In this document: positions 1 to 14,465 of the stretch, piece after piece
How the letters are laid out: every line of letters starts with the position of its first letter
Numbering within the stretch: the stretch's first letter is position 1
Translations under genes and position numbers: made by a program
NCBI RefSeq assembly: GCF_030445035.2
Contig: NC_080689.1
Coordinates: forward strand, 27,495,278 to 27,559,277
DNA length: 64,000 nt
From: Dasypus novemcinctus
Taxonomy: Eukaryota > Chordata > Mammalia > Cingulata > Dasypodidae
Direction: 5' to 3'
Notes under the pieces: model-generated
Told to the model about the DNA's origin: nothing
Seen by the model: the letters and a program-made list of their open reading frames with translations, nothing else
Database searches by the model: none

Positions 1-1346
<1,346 letters not shown>

Positions 1347-1440
1347 TAAAGAAGCCAGAAGGTCATTGGGTTCTGGTGGGCAATATGGAGTTTAAAGAAA
1401 ACAACAGTTAAAAATGCAGCCCCAACTCCTCACATTGTGG

Positions 1441-1880
1441 CCTGTCTTAGTTTGCCAAAGCTGTTATGACAAATACTATGTGATGGGTTAGCTTAAACAG
1501 TAAGCGTGCATCGTCTTGTGGTTTTGAAGACTAGAAGTCAGAATCAGAATCAAGGTGTTGGCCAGGCCAGGCTTTCCCCTGGGTCAGTAGCATTCTGGTG
1601 ACAGCTGGCCTCCATCACGTGGCGATCTCCTTTTCCTTGTGTCTGTTCTTCCAGTTTCTGCCAACTTAGGGATCCTATCTTCTTCCTATGGTTTTCTCTG
1701 GTTTCCTGTCTTCAGAAGGTTTCTAGTCGATTATATGAATTAAGTCCCACTGATTCAATTGGCCACACCTTAACTAATAACAGCATCTTCAAAAGGCTCT
1801 ATTTACAAATGGGCTCATACCACTGGAACACAGATTGAACTTTGAACATGTCTTTTGTGGGGGTGATTCAACCCCATTAG
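1441..1880 (+). mobile_element. Interspersed repeat, copy 1 of 2 (family not named)
   Basis: It opens with a 'cttagtttgcca...ctgttatgacaaa' motif and runs through 'agaagtcagaatc', 'gtagcattctggtg' and a run of 'tccttgtgtctgttc'-like text. A relative with the same order of motifs lies at 25560-26015 in the same orientation. The motif order is common in other mammals, so this is an old retroposon or LTR-type repeat. I cannot assign the family without a library search. Confidence 0.6.
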
Positions 1881-4800
1881 GCTAGTTGGAAATGACTTGA
1901 GTTTAATGTCTATGAGCCAGGTCCATTTTTCTGTCCCACGTTTTCAAACTACAGCTCTCGCGCTGGCCTGAATAACTCTGGTCAGAAAACCAGTTTAGGT
2001 TTTCTGGATGCTAGTGAAGGTACAGTGGCTGCCAGGACTGTAGCACAGGGAGGCTGAAACCCTAGTTCCCAAGGTTTTGGAGGAGGATTTGAACCTTCAG
2101 GACCAGCCATTGAATGGGTGCCTGCCAAGAGAATTCATTTAAAAATCCAAATTATAGCATGAGCACGAGAAAGTGGGGTGCTTTGTGGCAAAGAATCAGA
2201 GAGGACGCTGCTGCCCAGAGGATTCCTTTAAGCTTCTGATGGGGCTTAATGGTCATTAAAATCTCCCCCATTTTCTTTCCTCCTATTAGCTGCATCCCCA
2301 TTTCCCCAACATTTGTCCCCATATACATCAAAGAAGTGCCCTCTCCTTCCCCAACACCAAAGTCTCCCACATCACATCCCTTTGTCAAGGAAACAGAGAA
2401 GTTGTGGATCCTAGTACATTTTGAAAGGACACTTTTAATGTAGATAATGCATGAATAATTTAATGTTTTCTTAGCATATAAAACAATTGTTAGCATTAAA
2501 ATAAATCACAGAGCCATAAAAGTCAGGCCTAGTTAGTGTTCCTTGAGAAGCAGAGGTGCTGGTTAGGTTTTAAATGAAAGGAGGGCTGAAGTTCAGCTTG
2601 GAAACCAGCTTTCCTGGGCCAAGTCCACGGTCCCCTTGCTCTCAGTCCCCAGTTCTGATCCATGTGGGCAGGATCCCTTGACTAGCCTGGCTTGAGGGCC
2701 CTCGAGATTTAGCACTGAAAGCTGCTTTACAGCTGTCAAATAAGTAAAAACAGAACAAGTAAGCAAAATGACAGCCACAAACACCCATAAAACCCATAAA
2801 TCTGCCCCAAACTTCTTCATAACTTTGAGTGTGACAATGCAGTCCTGAAGGACTTACAGACACAACGTAAGATTGTTTTTATTTTTGGTGGCCCAAACAA
2901 TGTCATTGGGATACAGAGAAATCCACTTATGAATCCCATCACTTGAAAAATTAGGTTGCTTAAAAGTTGCCCTTTGTTCTTGCCCAAATCTTGCCCATGT
3001 GTTTGCTTCATTTAAAAAAAAAAGCAAAAGGGAAAAATGATTGTGAATATTGCATGGAAAATATTTAGTCTTCTGTGCTTCCACTTAACTCTATGCCATA
3101 AGAACCCCCGTGTTGCTACCTTGTTCTTCTACTCACAGTTTTAGTAGCTGCAGATTCAACCATGGGGTGGATGGACTGTGTTGTGTACATCCAGTCCCTT
3201 GCTGTGTGATTTAGGGACAGTTGTTTTATTTTCGCTACTATAAAGAATGCATTTAAGTTTCCCTTGTTTAAAGGAATACCTTTAAACAAGTTATTTTTTC
3301 AGTAACTGAGAATAACTTCATTAAACCATTGCCTGAGATAAATTAGCGGTAGAACATTCACATGTGGTAGCAGATAGGCGCGAATGAGGGTTAAAAGAAT
3401 TGGTTTTAATTAAGGAGAAGTGGCTTCAGCAGATCCATTCAGCAGTCACTTCTACAGATTTTTGATGCTAAACTTAGCCCCTTCTAAATGCGCTGGCATC
3501 TTCTTTCTCTGCCTGACCTTTTTAGCCAAACCTCCAATGAAGAACACCAGTGACGTGATGGTTTGAGATGTTCAAATGGAAACGCTGCAACAGTCTCTCT
3601 CCTTGTGCTTTGTTGCATGCAGACAGCTTTTGATTACCCACAGGAGGAATGGTTCTCTCACATCGGAGAGCCAGGTCTTCCCCCTTCCCCTTCCCTGGGC
3701 CTTTCAGGGGGTGCTTGGGTGGGGCCGTGGCAGGCCTCACATCCACCAGGGACCTCCAGTTTAGACTTTTGACATCGTCTCCTTTGAGGTCACTCACATG
3801 GTCCCAGAGGCGAACGCTGCCCAGATTGAGGGAAAAAGACACTCATTTTACAGCTTTAAGCTTCTGCCCATGACTAGACCACACTGCTTTTAGTGCACTG
3901 TGAATAAATAATTTCATAAATATTAGATTATGCATTCTATTAGACTGCCATAGTAATAGAATTAATGAATATAATGTAAATTCTAAATATAAATATTTTA
4001 GAGGGTTCGTTTGTTCAGGACAAACATTTAAAAATGCAATTTTTATGCGTCTGGTGAAGGATTTTTAATTGTCTTTTAATATGCTGGGAGCCTCAAAAAA
4101 TGGAGCAAGCTTGGGCCACCCTTGGTGGGGGCCTCGTGGCCCTTTCCATAGGCCTTGCCCCGAGCTGCCACTGCTAACTTGGGAGAGAAGGCGTGGCCCC
4201 TAACGTTCCCGAGGCAGGGCCTTCCACAGAGCACCCTGACAGCAGAGAAGGAGGGAGCCCATCCAGCAGCCCCAGCAAAGCTTCAGGAGCAGCTGGCACC
4301 CACGTGGGGTTATGCATGCCTTAGCTTCAATGCATTCAAATGAACAAAAAAAAGACTCCACTGTCCTAGGTATATTGAATTATCTAGGCTATCCATTGAT
4401 TGTGACCTAAAATTACAGATCCATAATGATTGGAAATTTTGGGGTCCAGGTGTGTTTTGGAATTCAGGATTTAAAAATTTTCATTTTAAAAAGGTAATAT
4501 GGTGCCTGTTTCCTACATTATCTAACAGCCACAGCAGGGTCTGGGGCAGCATCTGGAAATCAAATACATTCACATTTTGGCAGCAAAACATATGAATATT
4601 CACAGGAAGTGGGATCAATAAAGGCTATAAATAGCCTTGTGTCAGATCAGGTCAGGCTTTGCCACTAAATGAGATTGCTGCAATCTTTCAGAAGAAGATT
4701 AGATGGCTTCTGGAATCAGAAATTGCCGATTGTGAATCTGTAGTTTTGTTTTCTTCTGTCTCTCTTAGTCTTGCCAGGTCTTTAGTTAAGACAACTTAGG

Positions 4801-5013
4801 AATGGCTTTTTGAATGACCTACAAGAAAAGTATCTTGGGGCCTCTTTGCTGGAAGAGCAGAGACCCAAAGACCATCTTTTGAAGAAATGGAAAAGAAAAA
4901 CCAGGGTTTAAGTCTTTGGGTGTTGCAGCTATGCTATGTATCAAGCAGGGTAACCAGGGTGAAGCAACTTCTACTCCTTTCTGCCCGTAAAGCACATCAA
5001 AAGATGGTGGTGA

Positions 5014-5403
5014 GGGAAACGGACTTGGCCCAGTGGTTAGGGCGTCCGTCTACCACATGGGAGGTCCGCGGTTCAAACCCCAGGCCTCCTTGACCCGTGT
5101 GGATCTGACCCATGCGCAGTGCTGATGCGCGCAAGGAGTGCTGTGCCACGCAGGGGTGTCCCCCGCGTAGGGGAGCCCCACGCGCAAGGAGTGCACCCGT
5201 AAGGAGAGCCGCCCAGCGCGAGAGAAAGTGCAGCCTGCCCAGGAATGGCGCCGCCCACACTTCCCATGCCGCTGACGACAACAGAAGCGGACAAGGAAAC
5301 AAGACACAGCAAACAGACACAGAGAACAGACAACCGGGGCGGGGGGGGGGGGGGGGGGGGCGGGAATTAAATAAATAAATAAATAATTTTTAAAAAAAAA
5401 AAT
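5014..5403 (+). mobile_element. DAS-SINE (tRNA-derived SINE), complete, with target-site duplication
   Basis: The body begins GGGAAACGGACTTGGCCC. It carries an A box (TGGCCCAGTGG, 5026-5036) and a B box (GGTTCAAACC, 5070-5079), the internal RNA polymerase III promoter of a tRNA-like head. A CG-rich body, a run of 20 G (5341-5360), AAATAAAT repeats and an A tail follow. AGATGGTGGTGA flanks it on both sides (5002-5013 and 5404-5415), a perfect 12-base target duplication made by L1-type insertion. The intact flanks and CpG content point to a fairly young copy. Confidence 0.93.
5341..5360 (+). repeat. Homopolymer of 20 G inside a DAS-SINE
   Basis: An uninterrupted G run near the 3' end of the SINE, between CCGGGGC and CGGGAATT. 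The other three copies carry a short C-rich stretch here on the opposite strand (about 6660-6675, 19175-19185, 46707-46722). This copy has expanded the run, or its length is a sequencing estimate. Confidence 0.85.
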
Positions 5404-6620
5404 AGATGGTGGTGAAAAGAGTGGGCCTAGTTCCTCTGATTATATCTTACCAGCTGACCATAGGCACCTCGAAGATTATTGGGAAGTAAATAAGGCTGAT
5501 GATCTGACATGGTAGCAGAAATTTACTTATTATTATGTCCTAATCCAAAAATATCCTTTCTACCCCTATAATTCTGGGCTTTTCATGGTATCTTCTAATT
5601 AAGAATATTGGCAGAACATCTTTTAATATTTTATAAGAAAAGCAGCTACATACAGGACTTTTTCAGAGAACCAGTAATTCTTCACTCTTGAAGATGATGC
5701 CAGCAGCAGCCAGGACTCTGCTCGAGCCCCAGGGACTTCTCTCTCCAGGACCACCAGCAGGGCTGAAGAATGTCAGTGGCAAGGCACTCCAAGCTATGTG
5801 GGGGAGAAGGCCAGGGGAAGGGAAAACCTGAGCGTCTTGAATCAACCTCTCTCCTCATGGGTCTTTAGGAAAGGCCATTCGATTTTGAGCTTTTTGAATG
5901 CCGGGTGGTATAGTTCATCTTCTCATAACCTCTTCACCTACCTGGCACAAAGTAGTTGCTAGCTAGATGGCTACTGATGAAAAGGCAGCATTATCTGAAC
6001 TACTATGCTATGTAGGTAAGTCCTATGTGGGGGTCATACTGTTATATGTATTATAGCAGGAGCTAATTGGGATGACCCGGCTCTTAGATTGGTAGAAATC
6101 AGTGTATTGCTTCCATAGGATTTATTAACTCCACCGTGTAGAACTTACCAGAAGTCTAGAAGGTCCTACTGCCTTTTCTTGAGATGATGCTGGAAAGTGG
6201 AGAGTGGAGAGAACACTTGGGTTTCTGAGCACATTGACATCAAGCCAATTATAGCTGTGACTCATTAAATTAAACTACCTATAAGGTCATCAGAACTGGG
6301 TTTAGGTCAGTCTCCAGAACATACTTGATAAACAATTGTTAAATAACTGGTCAGATCGCATTTGAAATAGTAAAATTTTTCTAAGACCTATAAAAGGTAT
6401 AGAAATATATTTAATACATTATACTGTAAAATGTGCATATGAAAACAAAAAATAGAATGCTACACTATCAGAACTGACCTAAAACTAGTATTCTAGCTAT
6501 AATTTAAAATGCAAGCTTTCGTCATTTAAAATGACACTTATTCTTGATGTCTTGGAGTTTAGGAGGTTTTTGTTTTTGTTTTTTTAATGCTTTGTATTGG
6601 TTAGGTCTCCTTTACAAAAA

Positions 6621-7023
6621 ATAGTTTTTTTTTTTAGATTTATTTTTTATTTATTTCTCTCCCCTTCCCCCCCAGTTGTCTGCTCTCTGTGTCCATTCAC
6701 TGTGTGCTCTTCTGTGACTGCTTCTATCCTTATCAGCAGCACTGGGAATCTGTGTTTCTTTTTGCTGCATCATCTTGTGTGTCAGCTCACCATGTGTGCA
6801 GTGCCACTTCTGGGCAGGCTGCACTTTCTTTTGTGCTGGGCAGGTCTCCTTGCACATGGGGCTCCCCTATGCGGGGGACAGCCCTGCGTGGCATGGCACT
6901 CCTTGCACGCATCAGCAGTGTGCATGGGCCAGCTCCACACGGGTCAAGGAGGCCTGGGGTTTGAACCCTGGACCTCCCATGTGGTAGGCGGACGCCCTAT
7001 CCACTGGGCCAAGTCTGCTTCAC
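6621..7023 (-). mobile_element. DAS-SINE, antisense, older diverged copy
   Basis: Reverse complement of the same SINE: the tRNA-like head is at the right (about 6950-7020) and the poly-T at the left (6625-6635) is its A tail. Many CpG sites have decayed to TG or CA compared with the copies at 5014 and 46677, so it is older or from an earlier subfamily. ACAAAAA at 6614-6620 and 7024-7030 is a likely short target duplication. The 161-residue open frame across it is a SINE artefact. Confidence 0.9.
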
Positions 7024-8079
7024 ACAAAAACTTTTCGAAAGTTGAAAATGATGCTTTGACTCTTCTCAGAACCTCCCTTTAATAAGCCAAAAGAGAGCTG
7101 CCCAATCCCCAAGTAATAGCTGTGGCAACTCTATATTTACAAACTTTCTTAGAAAGGTGAGGGTCAGAAAAGGAGGGGCTCTTAGATATGCTGTTCTTGT
7201 TTGTCTTTTCTTCCTTGCATTCCTCTTGCTCAGAAAAACTTCAAGAGCATCTCAGAAGGAAAAAATATGCCGCTGAATGGGAACATGTAGAAAAGAGAAA
7301 GGGCAGGCGGAGCATATTTGTGGGCTATTTACCGTCTTCATTCTCCGCTGAGTGAATAAAGGCAGCAGGAAATAAAGCAAGTTTTTATCAAGAAGGTTTG
7401 ATGAGTGCCCAATTCGGAAAAAGGCTTAAGTGGCACAGAGATGCATATAGTATCTCAAGAGAAAATGAATTCATAAATGCAAATAAGTTATGTAAAGAAG
7501 ACAGAGGAACAGTCAAGCTTGCAAGGTAGGATAGACTCAAGGATGAGATTAGTGGCAAAAAGCGTGCCATGAAGGACCATACTTTGGGGTATGGTGGGCT
7601 GCAGATTTAGCTTGAGGGAGTTGTAGCTCTCTCACAACTAGGGTGTTAAAAAATTCCATTAGTGACAATATCTGCAGTGCTCATGAGGGAAGCACAGACT
7701 AGCGCCCGGGAAAAGCACAACCATTCGTGACACGGAGGGCAGAGAGAGAGCCTCCTTCTGGTTGTGTCCTCAGATAAGATTGTTTCTTATAATGCCTTCC
7801 TGATGAGTAAGAAACAATCAGTGGTGTCACGCTAAAATTCATTTCTCCCAAAGTAATTTTATGGAGTTGGCAGGAGAGAGGTGCTAATAAAAATCAGTGC
7901 TTAGTATAAAATTAAAGGGCATTTCTACTGAAAGAAAACTACACATAATGTTAAATTTTTCACTTACTTGCATAATACTGAGTGCTAGATTTAAACTAAG
8001 CAGTTTCAGGGAATTTTCATGCTACATTTTGGAATAACAGAATTACAGAAAGTTGACAATGTAAGGGGCTTCAGTAATC

Positions 8080-8225
8080 AAGCCCCTATTTTAATTTTGT
8101 TTTAATAGGTGAAGAAACTAAGTTTCCTGGAGGTTGGGTGATTTGAAGGTCATGCAATGACTTAGTAGTAGAGCTGGGACTAGAAGACATGCTTCCTGCA
8201 TCCCAGCCCAGTGCATTTGGGCATC
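8080..8225 (+). mobile_element. MIR SINE fragment
   Basis: The order 'ggtgaagaaactaagtttcctgg...gtgatttgaaggtcatgcaatgacttagtag...agctgggactagaa' is the MIR core and 3' region, with heavy divergence. It is an ancient mammal-wide SINE with no sign of function. Confidence 0.75.
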
Positions 8226-10041
8226 AAAGGATGCTTAAAACTCTGTTCCTACTCAAGCTTTTAGAGGTCCTTAAAACCGTGGGGCTTGTAAAAAATCCTT
8301 GCCTTTAGGCACTTAGCTCTATGCAGACAGTTAAATGCAGAATAGATTTTTTTTCCCCATGAACTACTCAGTATTCCACTATTGTGATTTGCCTGTTGAT
8401 ACTCCAGAGATCAATGTTTTTCTAGCTGTGTATTGTTCTATTACCAGCATTCGCTGAAAGGACCTTGTTATATATAAAGCCTGCCTTTGTTTTGCTGCCT
8501 TTGAGAATATTCAGGTAGATGTAAGAATATTTGCTCTTCACAAGGTTTAAAGAAAGCAAAGGAGTAAGGAGTATTCTTTTTTGAATGGTCTATTTCTTTA
8601 TGAAAGAAAGAAATATTTCCAGTTTGATCTTTCTTTTGGAGAACTCAAAGTAATAAGTTTATTGTAATAATCTAGAGCAAGAAGTAGGAAGATAAGATCT
8701 TATCCTTTTAAGAAAAACAGAATCATTTTAGAGTTTAAACACAGAATTAGGCAAAGAGTAGGAAACATTAAATTATCTCAGATCAAGTGTCCTTCTAATT
8801 TAGAGCATTTTTTTTTTCTGAATGCACATTTGGAAAAGGATTCAGGCAATATGCCTTTATATGGCTTAATGGAAGCAGAATTCTAGCAATGAAAACAGCA
8901 TGAAGGTGGTTTTTATTTCTTCCCAATTGCTACTTTTCTGAGCTTGTTTTTCTGCTAGCATTTCTGATCACCAAAGCAATACATTAAAAAAGAAGTGGAA
9001 TTGGTTCCTTTTAGCCCTCTCCTTCAGTTCCCAAATCTGTGTTTCCATTTCCTATGGAATGCTGCACATCTCCCTAAGGATGTCAAAGCAATTTGCTAAC
9101 AAATAGATGTTCGCATTGTACTCAGGGGTAAACCAAAGTATAAAGAAGATGTGGCTGGCTGTGCAGGAGTTGGAACAGAACTGGACATTCTGATACTTAT
9201 TTTGTTTACTAGTCTGTTTTCATTACCCACCTTCATCTCAGCAGTTGCCTCATTCTGATCCCATGTAACCCAAAAGAAGCATCCTTGGGAGACCATTATG
9301 TGGAATGGAAACATCTACATACTTGAGTCACTTCTCATCTGTGTTGGGCTCTTGCAGCATTTTTTCAGAGTCCTGATCTGAGTGTTCTGGAAGGACAGTT
9401 ATACATACACGTGCTGGTATAAAAAAAGTAAAATTTTGGGCCTGTCCATTTTCCTTATGTTAACCAAATTGCCTTTTCTTTTCTCAATGGTTGAAATATA
9501 TGCTCTCCTACTCAGCTATTTTATAAGCAATTCTAAATTCCTGGATTTAATTTATATTATTTTAAAGCATTTATTCATTCACTAAAAAATGATTTGCTGA
9601 ATCCCTTTTATGTCAGGCTCTGTGCCTGCAAATATTATTTAGCCATTTGAAAGTACTCATTTAAAATATTTATAGGCAATTTGGTAAGTACTTATGATGT
9701 TAATTGAAAAAGAAAACTTTCATGATGGGTATAACTATATAAAAACGTGTCAAATCAGGTCAGAGAAATTTTATATTAGGTTTGAGTGATTATAGAAGAC
9801 TTTTCTCTTTAAAAAATGGTGGTGTTTTTAAGATTGAAAAATAAAAATACCACTCAAGCAAAATAATTCTGAATAATTCAAGTTGTCAGACTTTCATGTC
9901 TGTCTTTTTCACTCTCACCGTGTCCAATACCTGGCATCGTGTCTGAAACATAGAGGTTTTGTCAAGGTTTGTTGAATGGATTAATTCAAGTATAAGAATT
10001 GCAGCTCCTTATTAAGTTGGAGTGATCGCTTTCCCAGTTGA

Positions 10042-10356
<315 letters not shown>

Positions 10357-11085
10357 CTCTTGCCTGCAAGTTCACTGCTCAGTGGCCCGTCCACAGCGCG
10401 GACGACTTTTGAGAGGCGCGTACGAGGCGTCACGTCAGGACCCCAAGCACAGCGAGATCTTTCACATTCCAACCTGTTGCCTGTCAGCCCTTTCTGGATG
10501 ACGGATATAAAATTGTGCAAAACCTCTCAACCTTTCTAAGGAAAAGAATACTGTGGATTCAAGTGCTTTAATGACTATTTATGCTTTGACTGTGTGATAT
10601 AGGGAGCAGTGCCATGGAACATTTCTAGGTTTAGAAAAAGAGGAAACTGCAATGGAAAGATTTGTATGCTTTCCATTTATTTCAGAAGGTTTGTATATAA
10701 CAATTACCTGAGAGTCATTTCTATTTGCAAAATGATTCATAACAAAGTGAGTATAATTTTCTTGTCATTGTACCATGCTTGTTAAATTTTAATGCAGCAT
10801 CTTCAGAACTTGTCCTAATGGTGTCTTGTTGTGTCAGCACTGAAAATTTGTGCATTATTTGTGGATGTTCCTTGTCTCAAGAAGATTCTCCTTCTGTTGC
10901 CTTACCATTATTTTTTTATTTGAAGTCTCTTCTCTGCCTTTGTATTGGAATTGAAATCACAAGAAAAACAGCCCAGCCTATTCTGTGACTCTATGCAGTA
11001 TTGTTTGAAGTCCTGCCTGTTGTTCAACTTCTGTCTCTGTGTGTTAACTGGATTTCTGCATTAAATGACTGCCCCTTGTTAGTCT
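10357..11085 (+). other. TMEM178A: TMEM178A 3' UTR
   Basis: Untranslated tail after the TGA, with no repeat inserted. It is rich in T-runs and ends shortly after an ATTAAA signal at 11060-11065. The exact cleavage site is inferred. Confidence 0.7.
11060..11065 (+). terminator. Candidate poly(A) signal ATTAAA for TMEM178A
   Basis: ATTAAA is the second most common mammalian poly(A) hexamer. A T/GT-rich stretch (TTGTTAGTCTGGGTGTGTTTTCTGT) follows within about 20-45 bases, as expected for a downstream element. No AATAAA occurs between the stop and this point. Confidence 0.6.
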
Positions 11086-11378
11086 GGGTGTGTTTTCTGT
11101 CTGTCAGCTGTATCACCAGGTTTCCTTAGCGGATGAGTGCTTCACTGTTTTAAGAAGTGAATTTACTAATTGCTTCATTTCTATTAGGTTGGCCATTATT
11201 TATCTTTTGTAGCAATCGCACACTTGCTGCTGATAAAAGATGTAGTTTTCAAACTTCTTCTTAAACCTAACTATCATAGTCTTAATTTTCTCTCTCTTTT
11301 ATTGCCCTTTCCCGTTTGCCTGGTATTTGTCCTGTGGTAAGGATATATGGTCTCTGGATTTGTCCTTGGACCTCCTAG

Positions 11379-11565
11379 GTCAGTGGTTTTCAACCTTGGT
11401 GGCAATGAGAATCACCTGGGGAATTCTCGAACCACCCCTAAGCAGGGTCCGGCTCCAGTCCAGCGAACTTTGAATTTCCTTGGCTGAGCCCTGGGCTTGA
11501 GTATCTTTGAAAAAACTTTCCAGATGATTCTGATGTGTAGCTGGGGTTAAGAGTCACCGTTCCAG
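11379..11565 (+). mobile_element. MER5A-like hAT-Charlie DNA transposon
   Basis: 'cagtggttttcaacc...gagaatcacctgggga' at the start and '...ccagatgattctgatgtgtagc' near the end are the terminal halves of the MER5A palindrome-like element. It is short and non-autonomous. It lies just beyond the TMEM178A 3' end. Confidence 0.8.
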
Positions 11566-13609
11566 GCCAGAGCTGTGGTTCCCTCCTTAGAAACTAAGAT
11601 TAGCTACTATTCCATTTAACTGATAAGCATGTCAGACAGAGCCATAATAGTAGAGCTGTGATCTTTGTACACTGGACAGTTTACATAAATGGCAACTCAG
11701 GAAGGAAGAATGGGAGGGAAGGAAGGGAGGGAGGGAGGAAGGAAGAAAGGAAGGAAGGAAACCACAATGTTTAGCCCTCATCAAAGAAAACACTCAAAAT
11801 GTTTGCTTCATTTTTTCTCAATCCTTTTCCTATTTATATGTACAGCACAAAAGTTAAAAGCATTCCTTTGTGTTTTCTTGTCTTAAAACAGAGGCGCAGG
11901 CACTAGCTGGCCTCTAAGTGTTCCCTTTAACTCCAACTCTATCCTCTATTCTTCCTGCAACATGTGCTAAAGAAGCTATGTAAAGTAGGGGGAAATGCCA
12001 TATCCAGAAGTAATCAGATTTTGATTTAGTAAAAGATACTTGTTCTTTCCACGGAAATCTTCAGTAAAAGGCAAAAGATTTATATGATCTGAAGAGAAAT
12101 TAGGGCATAAAAAGGTACTTTTTCTTTTTGTTCTTTTTTATAAAAATTGATCTGGTATGCCTAAAATGGTAATGATAATCTACCCCCACAGAGTAAAGTC
12201 TGGTTTCCCCATGACAGTGTCCACTTACTGTCAAGTGAGCCCTTTGGAAGAGGTTAGGAGCTTTCGCCCATGGTTCTGGGCACAGCTGAGACCCTTGGGG
12301 ACATTGACTGGGGGTCTCACTGGCCTGTTTAATAAACAGTCCCTCTGGATGGGATCACAGGCACATATAAAGGAGCAATTATTTTCATTTATTACTGATG
12401 CAGGAAACTCTCAGGACAGGATCACTCTTTGAAGTCTTCTTTAAAGATCCCCACAGAAGATGTCAAGACTCTGCAATATTTATATTCCAACCACCACAGC
12501 AGTATTTGAGTGAGAGACTTTTGAAGTTTCAGGGAAACTTCTTAACGTTCGAGGTGAAAATGGAAGAAAGTCTCACAGTGACAGAAGGTTGAAAGGTTCA
12601 CACACGAGGAAAGATCTGCCCACAAGCCAGGGGAGTTCAGTTAGGATTTGAATGTCTGCTGGCAAGAACCGAGCCTCCCCTGCCTTCCAGCCAAAGCAAG
12701 CTCGGAGCAAGGGCGACACACCAGTTGCCCATTTCCTCACTTTCTATTTACTGTCACGGGAGCATGAGCAAATGTTGCCAGTGCTGGGCATTTGGCCCCC
12801 AGTTCTCGGGCTTCTCTTAGGGATGTTCTCTTCATTGGCTTGCAAATGAAGAGTGATTAAAATGGCTGTGTAGTACTGTGTAGGACAGAATAATTCGAGA
12901 TCATTTATGTGTTCTCTGTTTTCCCTTGTTCCACTCCTCGTTGCACTTACAGAGCCAAGCCTGGTTAAGACTTTGTCTCAGGGATTTTTGCAGGGCAGAA
13001 ATCAGAAGTGGCTGAGCTCGTTGAAGCGACTGTGCGTGTCCAGGAGGGGGGCAGTCCAGATGGGGGACTTGGCAGGCTAGAGGTGCTTAAGGGGATCCCA
13101 GCGGCGGGGAGGCAGGTGAGACCATGCAGGGAGCAGGGCCACCCACTCCCTCAAGTTATTCTGGGGTCTCCGGCCTAACCCTGGTGCCAAAGGAGCAGAA
13201 ACAACGAGTCAGAAGGGCCTTGTACCCTTATGAGGGCACTACTGTGTGTGTATCCCAGGAAATACTGAGAATTCCTCCAGTCTGGCAAGATAGAGCTCTG
13301 AAGAGAAAGTAGGCAGATTTACAGAAAAGTGTTTCAATGGGTGTTTCTTGAACAAGTGGAATTGTAGATAAGGAGCATGCCCATCTGCCATAAATGGAGA
13401 ATATTTACAAAAGAAGGCTTTACCAAAAACCACAGACCCCTCCTTTTAACAGCCTCATCCTCAGCAGCTGGGGAATATTTGCAATGCTAGAGCCCCTGCT
13501 GCCCGCCCCGAGGGAACTCCGCCACCTCCTTCTTTGGACCACCACAGACCCTTGATAGAGTCCAGAACGTGGGAAATCACCACAGAATAAAATCCCCTCC
13601 CCCATTATA
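11566..13609. other. Intergenic, nothing recognisable
   Basis: Apart from the GGAA tract at 11697-11762 I see no gene, RNA or clear repeat here. Open frames at 12157-12432 and 12398-12592 have no family resemblance and overlap each other in different frames. Confidence 0.5.
11697..11762 (+). repeat. GGAA/GGGA purine microsatellite
   Basis: About 65 bases of GGAAG and GGGAGG units. The 65-residue lysine/glycine-rich open frame that starts in it is not a gene. Confidence 0.9.
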
Positions 13610-13765
13610 TCACTCAGGAAATACTGACAGAATGCCTACTATGTGCCAGGTGCTCTTCTAGCCACATGGGCACCATCAATGAAAGAAAACAAATGTTCCC
13701 GCCCTATGAATATTACATTTTAGTAAAATGTAGTAAAGTACAAGGAAAAATTTAAAACCGCTGTT
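13610..13765 (-). mobile_element. L2 LINE fragment, antisense
   Basis: 'tgcctactatgtgccaggtgctcttctag...tgttcccgccctatgaat' is the antisense of an L2 3' end segment. It is short and diverged. Confidence 0.55.
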
Positions 13766-14194
13766 TCAGGCCTTAAATGATTTAATAGATCCAGGATAAA
13801 AGTAATTCCTACAGTAATTAAAATAAGTTTCTTTTGAATTACATTTTCATCGGCTCTGTATCTCACTTCACACTTTACTCATTATTTGAATTTCTCCTTG
13901 GTGAAATTAAGTTTACACTATTACTTTGGGGGAGGTGTTGTGGGTAGGTTGCCTCTTAAAGATTTCCCATTGAAATTTAAATCTTAGAAGGACAAAGATT
14001 TATTACTGCACAGGCAGGTAAGCCTCAGTCACCTGATGGAAGGGGGATGTAGAGGAATTTAGATCCTGGAAACTCAGGTAAGAGCGGCTGTCAGCCCAAG
14101 ATAGACTGCTCAATGGAAGCTAGTGCATCTAGGATGTCGGTGCCACCAGCCCACTGCCCCCAGCTCAGGCTGTGTCCCCTGCTGGGAACACCCA

Positions 14195-14465
14195 TCCCCA
14201 CTCTGCCTGGTTCACCTGGACTTTTCCTAGTGTCTGAGCTTCAACACACACCTCCCGGAAACCTTCCTCAAATATGACTCCACTTTCACCCCTTTCCTGA
14301 CCAGATCCACACTGCATGCTAATTGCCTGTTACCCCCTAACTGGGTTGTAGGCTCTTGCAAAGTGGAAACTGTCTCATGTACTTTGTCTCAGTGCTCAGA
14401 CCCTGTAACAAGCATACAATAGATGCTCTTAAATATTTGTGAAATAAATGAAGGAATGAATTCAG
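14195..14465 (+). mobile_element. L2 LINE 3' end, sense
   Basis: It follows the L2 order: 'ctgcctggttcacctgg', 'cttcctcaaatatgactcc', 'gggttgtaggctcttgcaaagtgg', 'agaccctgtaacaagcatacaatagatgctc' and the terminal 'aaatgaaggaatgaa' repeats. It is a degenerate, non-coding remnant. Confidence 0.75.

Noticed and set aside
5014-5090. A functional tRNA gene
   Set aside because: The tRNA-like head with A and B boxes is the front of a DAS-SINE, followed by SINE body, tail and target duplication. It has no complete cloverleaf or acceptor end.
4997-5378. Several overlapping 85-107 residue frames
   Set aside because: They fall inside the CG-rich body of a DAS-SINE; similar frames recur in every copy (6597-7082, 19187-19565, 46638-47111).
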